In this document: piece after piece, positions 6,216 to 6,238 of the stretch | How the letters are laid out: every line of letters starts with the position of its first letter | Position numbering within the stretch: position 1 is the first letter of the stretch | NCBI GenBank assembly: GCA_002496905.1 | Contig: DALV01000029.1 | Coordinates: 1-6,238, forward strand | Length of the DNA: 6,238 bases | Reading direction: 5' to 3' | From: Euryarchaeota archaeon UBA105 | Lineage (GTDB): Archaea > Thermoplasmatota > Poseidoniia > Poseidoniales > Thalassarchaeaceae | Program-made: the position numbers and the translations under genes | The notes under the pieces: model-generated | The model's input: only the letters and a program-made list of their open reading frames with translations | What the model was told of the DNA's origin: nothing | Databases searched by the model: none

Positions 6216-6238
6216 ATATACTAGTCCAATACTATGGA

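Overview
The window most likely comes from an archaeon, probably a mesophilic marine euryarchaeon of the Marine Group II/III (Poseidoniales-like) type. The best evidence is the last gene, an ATPase with a C-terminal KH domain of the PilT-like/PINA family (COG1855 type), a family that is essentially archaeal. Compact gene spacing, a moderate GC content judged by eye, and short GGGAG or GGTGA-type ribosome-binding sites fit this. The taxonomy is inference; there is no rRNA or other marker gene.

There are six genes in two divergent groups. The minus-strand group runs leftward from about 3016: a GT4-type glycosyltransferase (3016-1790), then a class III PLP enzyme of the ethanolamine-phosphate/5-phosphohydroxylysine phospho-lyase clade (1761-502), then the N-terminal part of an aminoglycoside-phosphotransferase-fold small-molecule kinase that leaves the window at base 1. 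The kinase and PLP enzyme look like a two-step amino-alcohol catabolic module: phosphorylate the hydroxyl, then eliminate phosphate and ammonia. The kinase reading frame seems to be broken by one base near its 5' end (436-452).

The plus-strand group runs rightward from 3104: threonine synthase (thrC, 3104-4390), a small membrane protein of unknown function (4433-4759), and a PINA-like hexameric-type ATPase (4782-6179) that lacks the N-terminal PIN nuclease-like domain normal in this family. Gaps of 42 and 22 bases suggest one transcription unit, although no functional link between the three is evident. A perfect 8-bp inverted repeat follows the ATPase gene.

The two groups are separated by only 87 bases. 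An imperfect inverted repeat (3010-3025 and 3094-3110) brackets this gap and contains the ribosome-binding site and start codon of both divergent genes. No stretch over 300 bases is without a gene. I saw no tRNA, rRNA, CRISPR array, insertion sequence or phage gene.
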